Shown here in pieces: positions 17,285-24,946 of a stretch of DNA of 64,000 nt; position 1 is the stretch's first letter; every line of letters starts with the position of its first letter. The position numbers and the translations under genes are program-made. The notes under the pieces were generated by a model. It had not been told where the DNA came from and did not search any database. It worked only from the letters and a program-made list of their open reading frames with translations. Source of the DNA: Corynebacterium sp. HMSC074A01 (GTDB lineage Bacteria; Actinomycetota; Actinomycetes; Mycobacteriales; Mycobacteriaceae); contig NZ_KV825630.1 of assembly GCF_001831515.1 (NCBI RefSeq), forward strand, positions 164,804-228,803. The letters run 5' to 3'.

Positions 17285-18244
17285 ATGAAGAGCGGAGATA
17301 ATAGACCACCTTTCCTCACCACAGATGGGAAAATCGAGTACCTAGAAGAGCGACACTATTTCCCTAGGTCGTCAATCACAGAAGACGACGTGGCTCGCCT
17401 TGCCACGGTCAATTTTCACTTCTTTATCGGGTACGCCAGGAACTTCCGCTACCTGCACGACAACGGCGCAATTACCGTGCAGAAATCCCCCAGCGAAGTA
17501 TTCAGAATCATGGACGCCGACTCACAAATGTCTTCGTACATATTCTCAGGCATCCGCACTGTTGAGTTCCAACTGCGTCACCATTTTGTAAATGCGCTGT
17601 GCAAAAGTTCCTGTCCCTACGACGATTATCTGGAACCGTCCAACTATCTCCTTCTTGATAGCAATTACACGCCGGAGGACCTGATTGAGGGAATGTTGCG
17701 CGACATTCTCAACTACAGGGAGGCGTATGTTGTCAATCACATAGAAAGACAATGCAGAATTATCGGACTACCACAGCCCCCACGATGGGTTACGAGGGAC
17801 AACCGTGAGCAGGTGTTGCAGTTGGTCCAGGGCCTACCGATCTGGTCAGTCGTGGACAGTCTGACTCTCGGTCACCTGAACCGCGCCATTTTGTCGTTCA
17901 ACCCACCTGGTACCCAAGGCCCACTCTGGAAAGAGGTGTCTGGTGCCTTGAACTTCAAGGCGGACCGCTTCGCGGTTGGGTGCTCGTCGATTCTTTTCCT
18001 CCGAAACCTCACTGCCCACCATAACCGGCTGTGGATGCGCCCCACATCGAACACACCGACGAGAGCCGGACTATTTCGTAAGAAAATGAAAGATGTAGAC
18101 CCACGCTCGATGGTGGTGGCCTTTTACAACCTAGCAAGTATGCACGGTGCTTCGGTGGCTCGGAATTACGCAAGCGGGTTCGAGAAGTTAATCGACCAAA
18201 ACCCTGCCTACGCCCACGGTATTCAGCAGATTTCACCGGATTAG
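17285..18244 (+). CDS. Abi_2-family abortive infection protein (HEPN-type, AbiD/AbiF-like)
   Basis: 319-residue Abi_2 (PF07751-like) protein; members are phage-defence or toxin proteins, probably HEPN ribonucleases. The N-terminal 'FLTTDGKIEYLEER' and 'HFFIGYARNFRYL' match the family opening. The central 'RTVEFQLRHHFVNAL' helix, the 'IWSVVDSLTLGHLNRAIL' segment and the C-terminal RNLTAHHNRLW are further matches. R240-N-x3-H245 is the HEPN catalytic motif and looks intact. Base composition is much lower in GC than neighbouring core genes, indicating acquisition. No strong ribosome binding site precedes ATG 17285. It is paired with the upstream short RNA and lies between 16-nt direct repeats. 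Confidence 0.85.
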   Translation: MKSGDNRPPFLTTDGKIEYLEERHYFPRSSITEDDVARLATVNFHFFIGYARNFRYLHDNGAITVQKSPSEVFRIMDADSQMSSYIFSGIRTVEFQLRHHFVNALCKSSCPYDDYLEPSNYLLLDSNYTPEDLIEGMLRDILNYREAYVVNHIERQCRIIGLPQPPRWVTRDNREQVLQLVQGLPIWSVVDSLTLGHLNRAILSFNPPGTQGPLWKEVSGALNFKADRFAVGCSSILFLRNLTAHHNRLWMRPTSNTPTRAGLFRKKMKDVDPRSMVVAFYNLASMHGASVARNYASGFEKLIDQNPAYAHGIQQISPD

Positions 18245-18353
18245 ATACCCGCCCCTAGCACTGGTTCGCACTGTTCGGAGGCGCGACGCAACCCAACGGG
18301 TCCGTGTCGCCAGGATAGGGCAGTTAGAGATTGATTCCGGTAGGCCCGCGCAA

Positions 18354-18369
18354 GCATTACCGGCAGCGT
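18354..18369 (+). repeat. 16-nt direct repeat, right copy
   Basis: GCATTACCGGCAGCGT, identical to 16843-16858, 110 nt after the abi stop. With the surrounding bases it also matches part of the TetR gene (GCGCAAGCAT..CCGGCAGCGTCG) at 22 of 24 positions. Confidence 0.6.
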
Positions 18370-18481
18370 CGAGCGCGACCCCCCGTCCGAACCCCAGTAA
18401 AGCAATAGGCACGCGCGGTATGTGGTTGAATGGCAGAGAGACATAAACCACTCAGTCTCACTACCGAAAGGAAGAAGGTGC

Positions 18482-19055
18482 ATGGGCAATGACTCTCAAA
18501 ACGAGGAACGCCACAGCCCGAGCCCGTCGCCGGGGAGTGGACATGATGGAAACCAACCCCCGCCCCCTGCGGACGAAGGCACGCATGGCGAAGAACGACC
18601 CTCGGGCGACCATTTACAACGGATGGAAAGCAACGTTCAACGCCCTGGATCGCAGTATTCAGCTAGTACAGAAGACGAAGTAGTCACCGCTGAAATTGTC
18701 GAAGAGCTCACTCGAAGGGTTGACTCGTATTTATGGAGTGCTCCAGCTCCTTCACCGGAGACTTTAGAGGCTTAACCCGTCCTTTGCTGACCGCGCCATG
18801 CAGATGGCTGAGCAGAGTATTGCTGCGTCGAACCACGAGAAGGAGTGGCTCGCGAAAGGTGACGTCGACGCTTTAAAGCGCGGCCAATATTTGAGTTTCG
18901 GCATGTTTATCACTTCGGTTGGAGCCGCGATCGGTGTCTATCTGGGCGGTGTATCCGAACTGTTCGCCGGGTTGTTTCTCGCCCCCGCTGTCTTTCAGTT
19001 TCTGGGTAAATTCGTCAGAACTGTCCGCGAAAAAGAAGACGACAAAATCGAGTAA
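18482..19055 (+). pseudogene. DUF2335-like membrane protein gene, frameshifted
   Basis: Two consecutive frames make one recognisable protein. The first (ATG 18482, behind AAAGGAAGAAGG) is hydrophilic and ends 'VDSYLWSAPAPSPETLE' before TAA at 18775. The second, shifted by +1 at about 18770, reads 'LNPSFADRAMQMAEQS' and continues to 19055 through two hydrophobic segments (GMFITSVGAAIGVYLGG; LFAGLFLAPAVFQFLG). The order 'proline-rich W-S-P-P-P-E, PxFADRxxxMAEx..H, two TM' is that of DUF2335 predicted membrane proteins. One extra base (for example G18770) explains it, so this is a decayed gene or a sequencing error. Function of the family is unknown. Confidence 0.6.
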
Positions 19056-19070
19056 CGCGGCTGCCACACC

Positions 19071-19105
19071 GGTGCCTCGGAAATCCGAGGCACCCGACTT
19101 CTTTT
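19071..19105 (+). terminator. Terminator after the DUF2335-like gene
   Basis: 10-bp stem GGTGCCTCGG/CCGAGGCACC with loop AAAT, then CGACTTCTTTT. The stem sequence closely resembles the hairpin at 16396-16430. Confidence 0.75.
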
Positions 19106-19158
19106 CCCGTATGACTCCCTCAGCATCGCAGCTGGTTGGGTTGGTGCGATAGCCAGTT

Positions 19159-19239
19159 GGAGCTAGCTCCATTTAGGTCACGCGGATCACCGCCACCTGG
19201 GCTTTTCTAAGCCGTCCTACCTCAAATGGAGCTAGCTCC
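19159..19239 (-). repeat. Copy of the 69-bp palindrome-linked repeat (inverted relative to the 39 kb array)
   Basis: Two GGAGCTAGCTCC palindromes at 19159-19170 and 19228-19239 are exactly 69 nt apart. Read on the minus strand, AAAAGCCCAGGT starts 33 nt after the first base of the palindrome, the same offset as in the four-unit array at 39081-39320. It lies between two convergent gene ends. Confidence 0.8.
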
Positions 19240-19257
19240 GTTTAGGGCCCACCTCTC

Positions 19258-19878
19258 CTACCCCAGCGCGCCTCTGAGCAACCGCTCCAACAGCACTCCG
19301 AATTCTCGTACCGACATCGCTGCGTGCGGCCCAGCCCGGAGGAGGTAGCGCGACACGAGTGCACCAAGCAACACGGTTGAAATGCCAATGACGGCTTCGT
19401 GGGCACTCGCCTTTGTGGGTCGATTCTGCCGCTCCTTGAGGTCAAGCAGGAGCTGTTCCGCCTCTGCGAAGATTTCCCTCTCGATGTAACCGGTGACAAG
19501 TGCTCGGGTGTCCTCGTCTTCGAACGCGAGACGGAGGGTAGGGAGCACAGTGTGCTGGATCTGGGGTGTCTCGCAGAACGCGACAAACGCGCGCGCAAGC
19601 ATCGCCGGCAGCGTCGCAAGTGACACCCCTTCGGCGGACCGCACCGTTTTGAAGACCGCGGAAGGACTGAACCCTCCAAGCATCGCCTCGCTAAACAGAT
19701 TCTCCTTCGTGCCGAAGTAATAATTCACCAGCGCATGATCAACGCCAGCTTCTTGCGCGATGGTGCGGAGCGTCGCGCCTGTATATCCAGACAGGATAAA
19801 ATTCTTCTGCGCTGCACTAACAATGCGTTCACGGGCATCCGATCCGCCGCGCGGTCGCCCTTGTCGTTTATTCACCAC
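19258..19878 (-). CDS. TetR/AcrR family transcriptional regulator
   Basis: 206-residue repressor-type protein. The N-terminal DNA-binding domain is clear: 'ARERIVSAAQKNFILSGYTGATLRTIAQEAGVDHALVNYYFGTKENLF' region, residues ~14-62, with helix-turn-helix at ~33-52. The rest is a ligand-binding domain of unknown specificity. The start is one of two adjacent GTG codons. It is divergent from a truncated ABC ATPase gene 38 nt away, which was presumably its target operon; the rest of that operon is gone. Confidence 0.85.
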   Translation of the reverse strand: MVNKRQGRPRGGSDARERIVSAAQKNFILSGYTGATLRTIAQEAGVDHALVNYYFGTKENLFSEAMLGGFSPSAVFKTVRSAEGVSLATLPAMLARAFVAFCETPQIQHTVLPTLRLAFEDEDTRALVTGYIEREIFAEAEQLLLDLKERQNRPTKASAHEAVIGISTVLLGALVSRYLLRAGPHAAMSVREFGVLLERLLRGALG

Positions 19879-19916
19879 GCTCGACAGCCTAACACCAACA
19901 GACCGATGATCGAAGC

Positions 19917-20402
19917 ATGCAAGATACAGACATTCACAACGCTGCGGTGATGATGGACCGGGCTTCGGCCCGGATCATCGACAACGCCAGCTTTACTTTG
20001 CCCCAGGGGTCAATGACGGCCCTTGTCGGGCCGTCAGGGTCAGGTAAGACGACACTCATGCGGATGATTGTCGGGACACAAGCCAACGTGAGCGGAGAGG
20101 TTCGCGTGCTCGGCCAACCCGCCGGCGACCCCAGCCTGCGAACCCGGGTCACATACGCGACCCAGGCTGCCAGCGTGTTCGAGGACCTCACTGTCCAAGA
20201 GAACCTCGACTACGTCCGCAGCATCTACCGGCTCCCAAGGAAGCGGGTTGCTCTTGACGACGTCGCTACCCGTTCAGGCATTTCGACCAACTGGCTAGAA
20301 GACACAATCGAGCCGCTATTGGACAACCACCCGTTGCTCGCGAAAGGAATCACCCAACCGGCGCGATACGGGGAAATGCCCTCTAACACCCTTATCGACT
20401 AG
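19917..20402 (+). pseudogene. Truncated ABC transporter ATP-binding protein
   Basis: 161 codons encode the first half of an ABC ATPase. Walker A GPSGSGKTT (38-46) and the Q-loop Gln83 with 'VFEDLTVQENLDYVRSIYRLP' are normal. After about residue 118 the sequence loses family similarity, and the signature LSGGQ, Walker B and H-loop are absent, so it cannot hydrolyse ATP. No permease follows. It looks like the left end of a multidrug-type ATPase-permease operon, controlled by the divergent TetR gene, cut by a deletion around 20275-20400. Confidence 0.8.
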
Positions 20403-20433
20403 TCCTTTGTGTCCTCGAACGTGGTCAGCAGCC

Positions 20434-20853
20434 CTACCCCTGCTTGGTCACGTTCCAGCGCACGCCGAACTTGTCCTCCACCACGCCGAAGTGGTCGCCC
20501 CACGACGCGAGGGCGAAGGGCATGACGGTGTTGCCGCCGTCGTCGGCAAGCGTTGCGTAGAGCGCCTCACCTTCCTCCGGCGTCTCCACGTACGCGGTGA
20601 AGCCGAAGTCGCCCCGGTTGAGGCTGGTTTCATTGCGCTCGAGGTCGTCTCCGCCCGAAATGGAAAACGGACCGGTAAGCGTGGCGTGGGCGATAGCCTC
20701 GCACGGCGGGTCGAAGGGGAACTTCACCCCTTGATCCAGCTGTTCGCCGTAGGTGAGCAGCTCAAGATCGCCGCCGAAGACGGATTGGTAGAACTCCAGC
20801 ACCTCGCGTGCGTTGCCGGGGAAAGAAACATAGAGCTGTGTCGTCGTTGCCAT
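20434..20853 (-). CDS. VOC family (PhnB/glyoxalase-like) protein
   Basis: 139-residue vicinal-oxygen-chelate fold protein. Motifs 'LYVSFPGNAREVLEFYQSVFGG' at the start, 'HATLTG.FSISGGDD' in the middle and 'MPFALASWGDHFGVVEDKFGVRWNV' at the end are those of the PhnB-like subgroup. Substrate is unknown; such proteins are often labelled demethylubiquinone methyltransferase-like or antibiotic-resistance-like without evidence. ATG 20853 matches the family start. It marks the return to core-genome composition after the island. Confidence 0.82.
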   Translation of the reverse strand: MATTTQLYVSFPGNAREVLEFYQSVFGGDLELLTYGEQLDQGVKFPFDPPCEAIAHATLTGPFSISGGDDLERNETSLNRGDFGFTAYVETPEEGEALYATLADDGGNTVMPFALASWGDHFGVVEDKFGVRWNVTKQG

Positions 20854-20921
20854 GTGCGCCGAATCTAACAGGACATGAGAAACACCCGCCGACGCTCGAC
20901 GGGTGTTTGGGTGGAGACAAC

Positions 20922-21926
20922 CTACGCGGTCTTCTCCTTCGAACGGTCGAAGGCCAGCAGAATCAGGCCAACGACGATCCAGCTGCACAGGACGATCCAG
21001 GAACCCTGCGCGTCCGCGCCGTCGAAGAAGCTCAGCGAGCGCACGAGGTAGCCGGTCGCACCAATCGGCATGAGCTGGCCCAGTGCGGACCAGCCGGCCG
21101 GCAGCAGCCATGGGCCTGTGGCCAGGCCGGCCAGCGGGTTAGCCACAAAGATGGTCAGCACCACGCCGAGGCCAGCACCCGGCACGCCAAGAAGTGCGCC
21201 AAGACCGGCGGTGACCGACGAGGTTGCGGCGATGCCGGCAGCGATAGCCAGCCACTCCATGCCCACGCTGCCGCTGAGCGAGCCGTAGATGCCGTGCAGC
21301 ATCCAAACCGCAACACCCGCGCCGAGGATGGACACACCCGTGATGACTGCGACCTTCGACCACTTGCGGCCACGAAGCAGCACGGTTGCAAGCATTCCGG
21401 AGATCACGCCACCGAACGCGAGCGGCAGGCCGAGCAACGCGAGGCCCTGGGCCTGCGGGTCATCCTCGGTCGTGGGGGCGAGATCCTCGGTCTCCACCGG
21501 CATGCCGGAGGACTGCATGTTCTGGGCAAGGCCATTGAGCATCTGCACGTACGGTGCACCGTTACCGGAAGCGGTGTAGACCGTGGCGCTGCCCTGCCCG
21601 ATTGCGATCGCGCCGACCGCGTCGCGGTTTCGCACCATATCTTCAGCCTCGTCCTGTGAGCTCACCACGACGAAGTCCGGGTGCTCCTCCTGCTGCTCCG
21701 CCTGAGCACGCAGCTTCTCAACGACCGGCTCCGGCCCCGCCACTGCCACCGGCACCCCGTCCGGGCCGGAGGCGAAGGTGGGCGCAAGAAACGCCCACAG
21801 CATGAGGCCGAGGATTATCGGCAGGCCCAAAATCAGGGCGATGGTCTTTTTCACGGTGCTGTTGGTGTTGTTGATGCGGCTGCCATCGGTGGTGGCGGTT
21901 TCCTGTTGCACCACGGTTGTGCTCAT
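20922..21926 (-). CDS. ABC-2-type/YhgE-like membrane protein
   Basis: 334-residue integral membrane protein with an N-terminal transmembrane helix (residues ~30-50), a ~115-residue extracytoplasmic domain, then five or six C-terminal helices (~165-325). This is the layout of YhgE/Pip- or ABC-2-type permease-like proteins. The ATG at 21926 is preceded by GGAGG at proper spacing; a TTG 12 nt upstream overlaps that box and is unlikely. No ATPase gene is linked. It is divergent from a TetR regulator, suggesting drug- or envelope-stress-inducible export. Substrate unknown. Confidence 0.7.
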   Translation of the reverse strand: MSTTVVQQETATTDGSRINNTNSTVKKTIALILGLPIILGLMLWAFLAPTFASGPDGVPVAVAGPEPVVEKLRAQAEQQEEHPDFVVVSSQDEAEDMVRNRDAVGAIAIGQGSATVYTASGNGAPYVQMLNGLAQNMQSSGMPVETEDLAPTTEDDPQAQGLALLGLPLAFGGVISGMLATVLLRGRKWSKVAVITGVSILGAGVAVWMLHGIYGSLSGSVGMEWLAIAAGIAATSSVTAGLGALLGVPGAGLGVVLTIFVANPLAGLATGPWLLPAGWSALGQLMPIGATGYLVRSLSFFDGADAQGSWIVLCSWIVVGLILLAFDRSKEKTA

Positions 21927-21940
21927 CGTTTCCTCCAAGT

Positions 21941-21955
21941 GGAACAGACTGTTTC
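21941..21955. promoter_or_regulatory. Candidate TetR operator
   Basis: GGAACAGACTGTTTC is a near-perfect palindrome (6 of 7 half-site pairs around a central A) in the 89-nt divergent region between the ABC-2-like gene and the TetR gene. It is 15-29 nt upstream of the former. Confidence 0.5.
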
Positions 21956-22015
21956 GCTTTTACGAAGTGGATCATATTGTTTCATTTTTCGGTTGTCAAG
22001 GGTAAAGTGCCGGAT

Positions 22016-22618
22016 ATGCGAAAAGATGCTGCTGAAAACCACAAAGCGCTTGTAGAGGCGGCCACGACGCTCATTGCCCAGATGGGGCCGAAGGTCTCGC
22101 TGCGCACCATTGCGAAGGAAGCAGAGGTGGGTGTTGCCACCGCGAGCCGCCACTTCCCTACCAAGGATGACCTCTACCGCGCGGTGCTGGAAAACATCAT
22201 CGACAAGATGCGCGCGATCGTAGACAAGCACGTTCCCCGCCTCCCCGGCGCCCCCGAGGCGACGTGGCGCTGCGCCATCACTGAGATGGTGGACAACGGC
22301 TTCCCTGCCGTCGTCCAAGAATTCCTGCCCGTGTTCGCACCCCACATGGGCCAAGAGGAACGAAACATACTGATAGAAAAGGTAAAAGCCCTCTACCGTC
22401 CCCTCCTCACGGAGGCGAAAAAGTACGGGCTGTGCCCCGGCGACCTCGACGTCCTAGACTTCCATTTCGGCATCATCACACTGTCGCGGCCGCTGCCAAC
22501 CATCACAGAAGAGGTGTTCGCCCGTAGCAGGGGGTGGCTCGTAGACGTGTTTATCGACGGGCTGCGGGCGCAGGCCGAAGGGTCACAAAGCAACCACTCA
22601 CAAAGCACAATCGTGTAA
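22016..22618 (+). CDS. TetR/AcrR family transcriptional regulator
   Basis: 200-residue regulator with helix-turn-helix at residues ~25-50 ('SLRTIAKEAEVGVATASRHFPTKDDLYRAVL'). The C-terminal half resembles the SbtR-type ligand-binding domain used by many TetR proteins. ATG 22016 gives a normal length, and a longer in-frame upstream region covers the promoter and is not coding. It probably represses the divergent membrane protein gene through the palindrome at 21941-21955. Confidence 0.87.
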   Translation: MRKDAAENHKALVEAATTLIAQMGPKVSLRTIAKEAEVGVATASRHFPTKDDLYRAVLENIIDKMRAIVDKHVPRLPGAPEATWRCAITEMVDNGFPAVVQEFLPVFAPHMGQEERNILIEKVKALYRPLLTEAKKYGLCPGDLDVLDFHFGIITLSRPLPTITEEVFARSRGWLVDVFIDGLRAQAEGSQSNHSQSTIV

Positions 22619-22801
22619 TTCGTGCCACAATGCGGCGGTGTGAGGATCGAGAAGCAACGCTCCCGAAAACCGTCCAGCAATCCGAAGTACGCAACCTCCC
22701 CCTCCACCACCCACTACCGCGGCACGTCGCCGGCACGCATGCAGGCGTCACGGTTCCGCAATAAGCAGCGCATCCCGATGACTCCGGCGTATTAAAGGCC
22801 G

Positions 22802-23209
22802 TTACAGGAGTTCGTCGATAAGCGAGCGCACACGGGCGTCAATGTCGTCGCGTACGAGGCGCATGCGCTGCATGCCTTCGATGCCGCGGAGCGAGGGTTC
22901 GTCGGTACGCCAGCGCTCCAGCGTGCCGCGTGCGTCGTCGGGCATGTCCACCTGCGCGTCTTCGCCGAGCACCACAACGCGATCAACGCTGCGCAGCAGT
23001 TCCGGATCGATGGGTTTGGGCGTGCCGCGCGACATGTCGGCGCCGGCCTCTGCGATCGCCTCGACCGATTCCTGGTTCAGCGACGTGCCAGGTTTGGTGC
23101 CCGCGGAGTGGATGCCGAGCTGGCTACCCGCGTGCTTCTCGGCGAGCGCCGCCGCCATCTGGGACTTTCCGCCGTTGCCGACGCACACAAACAAGACTGA
23201 GGGCTTCAT
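22802..23209 (-). CDS. arsC: Arsenate reductase / arsenate-mycothiol transferase-type ArsC
   Basis: 135-residue low-molecular-weight phosphatase-fold protein. The N-terminal P-loop '[16 protein letters not shown]' carries the catalytic cysteine at residue 9 with Lys-Ser in place of the usual Arg-Ser, as in corynebacterial ArsC1/ArsC2 enzymes that use mycothiol and mycoredoxin. 'HSAGTKPG' is the second family motif. It lies 9 nt downstream of acr3 on the same strand, so it reduces arsenate to arsenite for the exporter. Confidence 0.85.
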   Translation of the reverse strand: MKPSVLFVCVGNGGKSQMAAALAEKHAGSQLGIHSAGTKPGTSLNQESVEAIAEAGADMSRGTPKPIDPELLRSVDRVVVLGEDAQVDMPDDARGTLERWRTDEPSLRGIEGMQRMRLVRDDIDARVRSLIDELL

Positions 23210-23218
23210 AACGTCTCC

Positions 23219-24298
23219 TTAGGACAATTTGGGCAGGGTTGGGTCACCCGGGAACAGTTTCGGGCCGATCCCACGCATGAGGTAGACGAGGCCGACGAGG
23301 ATAGGGATCTCGATAAGCGGCCCGATGGTGCCCGCCAGCGCCTGGGCGGAGGTGGCGCCGAACGTGCCGATCGCCACTGCGATGGCCAACTCGAAGTTGT
23401 TGCCGGCAGCCGTGAACGCCACCGAGGCCGACTGGGCGTAGTCCATGCCGGACAGTTTGGCTACCAAGAGTGCAATAGCGAACATGCCGACGAAGTAGCA
23501 CAGCAGCGGGATCGCCACCCGTGCCACCGTCCACGGCTGGGAGAGGATCTGGTCGCCTTGCAACGAGAAAAGCAGGACGATTGTGTACAGCAGGCCGATC
23601 AGCGCGAGTGGGGAGATCCGGGGCAGGAAGGTGTTTTCGTACCAGTCGCGGCCCTTGGTGCGCTCGCCGATAATGCGAGACAGCAGCCCGGCCAACAGCG
23701 GGATACCCAAAAAGACCAGCACGGAGGACACGATCGCCCAGAACGAGAACTTCACCGAGGTGGTTTCCAGCCCCAGCCAGGCAGGCAGGATTTGCAGGTA
23801 GAACCAGCCGAGTACGCCGAACATGACCACCTGGAACACCGAGTTGATAGCTACCAGCACTGCGGTGGCTTCCCGGTCAGCGCAGGCGAGGTCGGACCAC
23901 ACCAACACCATGGCGATGCAGCGGGCGAGACCGACGATGATCAAACCGGTGCGCAGCTCCGGGGCATCTGGCAGGAAGATCCAGGCGAGCGCGAACATGA
24001 ACGCGGGGCCGACAATCCAGTTCAAGATGATGGACACGGTCATGAGACGTTTGTCGGTGGCAATCTCGCGGGTCTTGTCGTAGCGCACCTTGGCCAAAGG
24101 CGGGTACATCATGACCAGGAGGCCGAGCGCGATCGGAAGCGAGATGCTTCCGACTTCGAGACTCTCAAGTGCGCCCGAAAGCCCCGGCACCGCTCGGCCG
24201 AGGGCGAGGCCCGCCGCCATGGCGAGCATGATCCACACCGGCAGGAAGCGGTCAAGAAACGACATACGCTCTACCGGCTGAGAGGTTGTGTCTTCCAT
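23219..24298 (-). CDS. acr3: Arsenite efflux transporter ACR3
   Basis: 359-residue, ten-helix arsenite permease of the ACR3 (bile/arsenite/riboflavin transporter) family. 'LNWIVGPAFMFALAWIFLPD', 'GLIIVGLARCIAMVLVWSDLACAD' with the essential conserved Cys, and 'AFTAAGNNFELAIAVAIGTFG' are family signatures. It is transcribed with arsC and divergently from arsR, with the shared 82-nt promoter region carrying an inverted repeat. Confidence 0.94.
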   Translation of the reverse strand: MEDTTSQPVERMSFLDRFLPVWIMLAMAAGLALGRAVPGLSGALESLEVGSISLPIALGLLVMMYPPLAKVRYDKTREIATDKRLMTVSIILNWIVGPAFMFALAWIFLPDAPELRTGLIIVGLARCIAMVLVWSDLACADREATAVLVAINSVFQVVMFGVLGWFYLQILPAWLGLETTSVKFSFWAIVSSVLVFLGIPLLAGLLSRIIGERTKGRDWYENTFLPRISPLALIGLLYTIVLLFSLQGDQILSQPWTVARVAIPLLCYFVGMFAIALLVAKLSGMDYAQSASVAFTAAGNNFELAIAVAIGTFGATSAQALAGTIGPLIEIPILVGLVYLMRGIGPKLFPGDPTLPKLS

Positions 24299-24312
24299 CT
24301 GGAATCCTTATC

Positions 24313-24364
24313 TATTGACAGCATTCAAAACGAACACTAAACAGCATATTTATCACTGTCAATA
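24313..24364. promoter_or_regulatory. Candidate ArsR operator region
   Basis: TATTGACAG at 24313-24321 and its exact complement CTGTCAATA at 24356-24364 form a 9-bp inverted repeat separated by 34 nt. It lies in the acr3/arsR divergent intergenic region. Confidence 0.5.
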
Positions 24365-24380
24365 TGACGAGGTAGGAAGA

Positions 24381-24728
24381 ATGAACGATTACGTCGCCAC
24401 CACAGAAAACACCGGCCTCGACTGCTGCTCGCTGGGCTCCGGCTTGCTCTCCGAAGACGACGCGACGCGTTACGCGGACCTGTTCAAAGTTTTAGCGGAC
24501 CCCGGCCGACTACAACTTCTCTCCAGAATCGCCGAAGAGGGCTGCGAGCCGATGAGCGTGGGCGAACTCACGCAACGCTCCGGGCTAAGCCAACCGACAG
24601 TTTCCCACCACCTCAAAATGCTTACCGAGGCCGGCCTCCTAGAAAAGAGCCGCCAGGGCAGGACAGTCATACACCGGCTGCGCCCGGAGCTGTTCGAGGA
24701 ACTTCGCGCTGTGCTGCAAATCGGCTGA
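24381..24728 (+). CDS. arsR: ArsR family metalloregulatory repressor
   Basis: 115-residue winged-helix repressor of the arsenic module. An N-terminal vicinal cysteine pair ('LDCCSLGSG', C15-C16) is a likely As(III) ligand set, as in corynebacterial ArsR proteins, whose binding site differs from that of E. coli ArsR. The helix-turn-helix is 'MSVGELTQRSGLSQPTVSHHLKMLTEAGLL' in the middle. ATG 24381 follows AGGAAG. It sits divergent from acr3-arsC and should respond to arsenite. Confidence 0.92.
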   Translation: MNDYVATTENTGLDCCSLGSGLLSEDDATRYADLFKVLADPGRLQLLSRIAEEGCEPMSVGELTQRSGLSQPTVSHHLKMLTEAGLLEKSRQGRTVIHRLRPELFEELRAVLQIG

Positions 24729-24767
24729 GGTGTCTACCATCAGGGCCCTTCTCCCCGGCACGCAGTA

Positions 24768-24784
24768 TCAACTATGTCGTGACT
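24768..24784 (+). repeat. IS481-type terminal-repeat-like sequence
   Basis: TCAACTATGTCGTGACT matches 16 of 17 bases of the minus-strand repeat at 16350-16371 (TCAACTATGTCGCGACT). It is 40 nt downstream of arsR in a 218-nt gap with no gene. It may be the sole remnant of an insertion element end. Confidence 0.4.
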
Positions 24785-24946
24785 TCGGTCATGTTGGTTT
24801 ACCGGGAGAGACGTCGCTATGGATGCGTGCGTTGCAGCACCGAATGACCACGCCCAGGCCAAGAGCACGTCGCCGTGCCCAAACCCTCCACCTCGGTCCC
24901 GATGCATGCAAGACCCAAACCGGAGCCTCGCAGGAGGACGTTGCCT

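Noticed and set aside
18489-18683. 64-codon frame overlapping the DUF2335-like gene
   Set aside because: Starts inside the gene that has the better ribosome binding site and the family motif; no recognisable feature.
16341-20433. Second attachment site (repeat of the tRNA 3' end)
   Set aside because: I looked for GGTTCGAGTCC-type repeats at the far end of the island and found none, so integrase-type insertion is not shown.
22619-22801. Hidden small gene between the TetR gene and arsC
   Set aside because: Open frames there lack ribosome binding sites and family motifs; treated as empty.
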